DNA of 6,570 nucleotides from the NCBI GenBank assembly GCA_003818595.1, contig RPQV01000203.1, positions 1 to 6,570 on the forward strand, written 5' to 3'. The translations under genes and the position numbers were made by a program. The notes below the pieces were generated by a model, which did no database searches, was not told the DNA's origin, and was given only the letters and a program-made list of their open reading frames with translations. Source of the stretch: Calditrichota bacterium. GTDB lineage: Bacteria; Zhuqueibacterota; Zhuqueibacteria; Residuimicrobiales; Krinioviventaceae. Below are positions 6,335 through 6,570 of this stretch, piece after piece (the stretch's first letter is position 1; each line of letters begins with the position of its first letter).

Positions 6335-6570
6335 TCATTTCATTTGGTGAGGCATTTGACTGCTGAGAAGTGACTCGATATCATGCAGACTCTGTTCTAT
6401 TGCTGAAAACAACTGCGAATTAGTAATTTTCCACTGCAAACCCGGCATAAAGGTGAGTTTTATCGAATTTTTAAAAATCTGATAATGCAATCCGAAATGG
6501 GCAACATATGGTAATCTTACGCCGGGTCGTCCGATCAGGGGAACTGAGGGATAAATCTCCGGATGGGAAA
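6335..6570 (-). CDS. C-terminal 77 codons of an unrecognised protein (5' end beyond window)
   Basis: On the minus strand one frame is open from base 6568 to a TGA at 6337-6335, while the other two contain stops. It encodes 77 residues with ordinary protein composition: PLIGRPGVRLPYVAHFGLHY early on, then alternating strand-like residues (KLTFMPGLQWKITNSQLF), then a helix (AIEQSLHDIESLLSS). A strand-turn-strand followed by a terminal helix is vaguely like the C-termini of WS/DGAT-type or condensation-type acyltransferases, but no diagnostic motif is present. The function is left open. The gene runs convergently to the sulfotransferase, with 57 bases between the stop codons. Confidence 0.5.
   Translation of the reverse strand, partial: SHPEIYPSVPLIGRPGVRLPYVAHFGLHYQIFKNSIKLTFMPGLQWKITNSQLFSAIEQSLHDIESLLSSQMPHQMK

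Overview
The window shows a compact bacterial layout: short gaps, Shine-Dalgarno sites and some TTG starts. It looks like an uncultured or little-studied Gram-negative bacterium of moderate GC. The best taxonomic hint is a lipoprotein with a CxxCH heme site followed by the start of a beta-propeller-like repeat. I associate that architecture with Bacteroidota and related FCB-type lineages. This assignment is an inference and is not firm. No RNA genes, CRISPR arrays, insertion sequences or phage genes were seen.

Left part, minus strand (1-3797): two co-directional genes, probably one operon read from a promoter near 3844-3872. The first (3797 to 834) is a large fusion protein. It has two MFS-like membrane halves that look like an internal duplication, a spermidine-synthase-like Rossmann domain lacking the acidic catalytic residues, and a C-terminal TPR array. 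About 65 bases after it begins the second gene (768 to beyond base 1), a c-type cytochrome lipoprotein cut by the window edge. It has no stop codon inside the window and is easily missed.

Middle (3798-4090): a divergent intergenic region of about 290 bases. It holds a good sigma70-type promoter for the minus operon with a perfect 9-bp inverted repeat laid across it. It also holds weaker plus-strand promoter candidates, an imperfect hairpin, and a G-rich leader before the plus-strand operon.

Right part, plus strand (4091-6277): a SAM-dependent O-methyltransferase of the plant COMT/CrtF type, with an extra N-terminal hydrophobic segment and a TTG start. A PAPS-dependent sulfotransferase-like protein follows 69 bases later. 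Together they suggest tailoring (methylation and sulfation) of a small molecule or lipid. The substrate cannot be read from the sequence.

Right edge (6335-6570, minus strand): the last 77 codons of a convergent gene. The product is not firmly recognised, with a faint resemblance to the C-termini of WS/DGAT-type or condensation-type acyltransferases.
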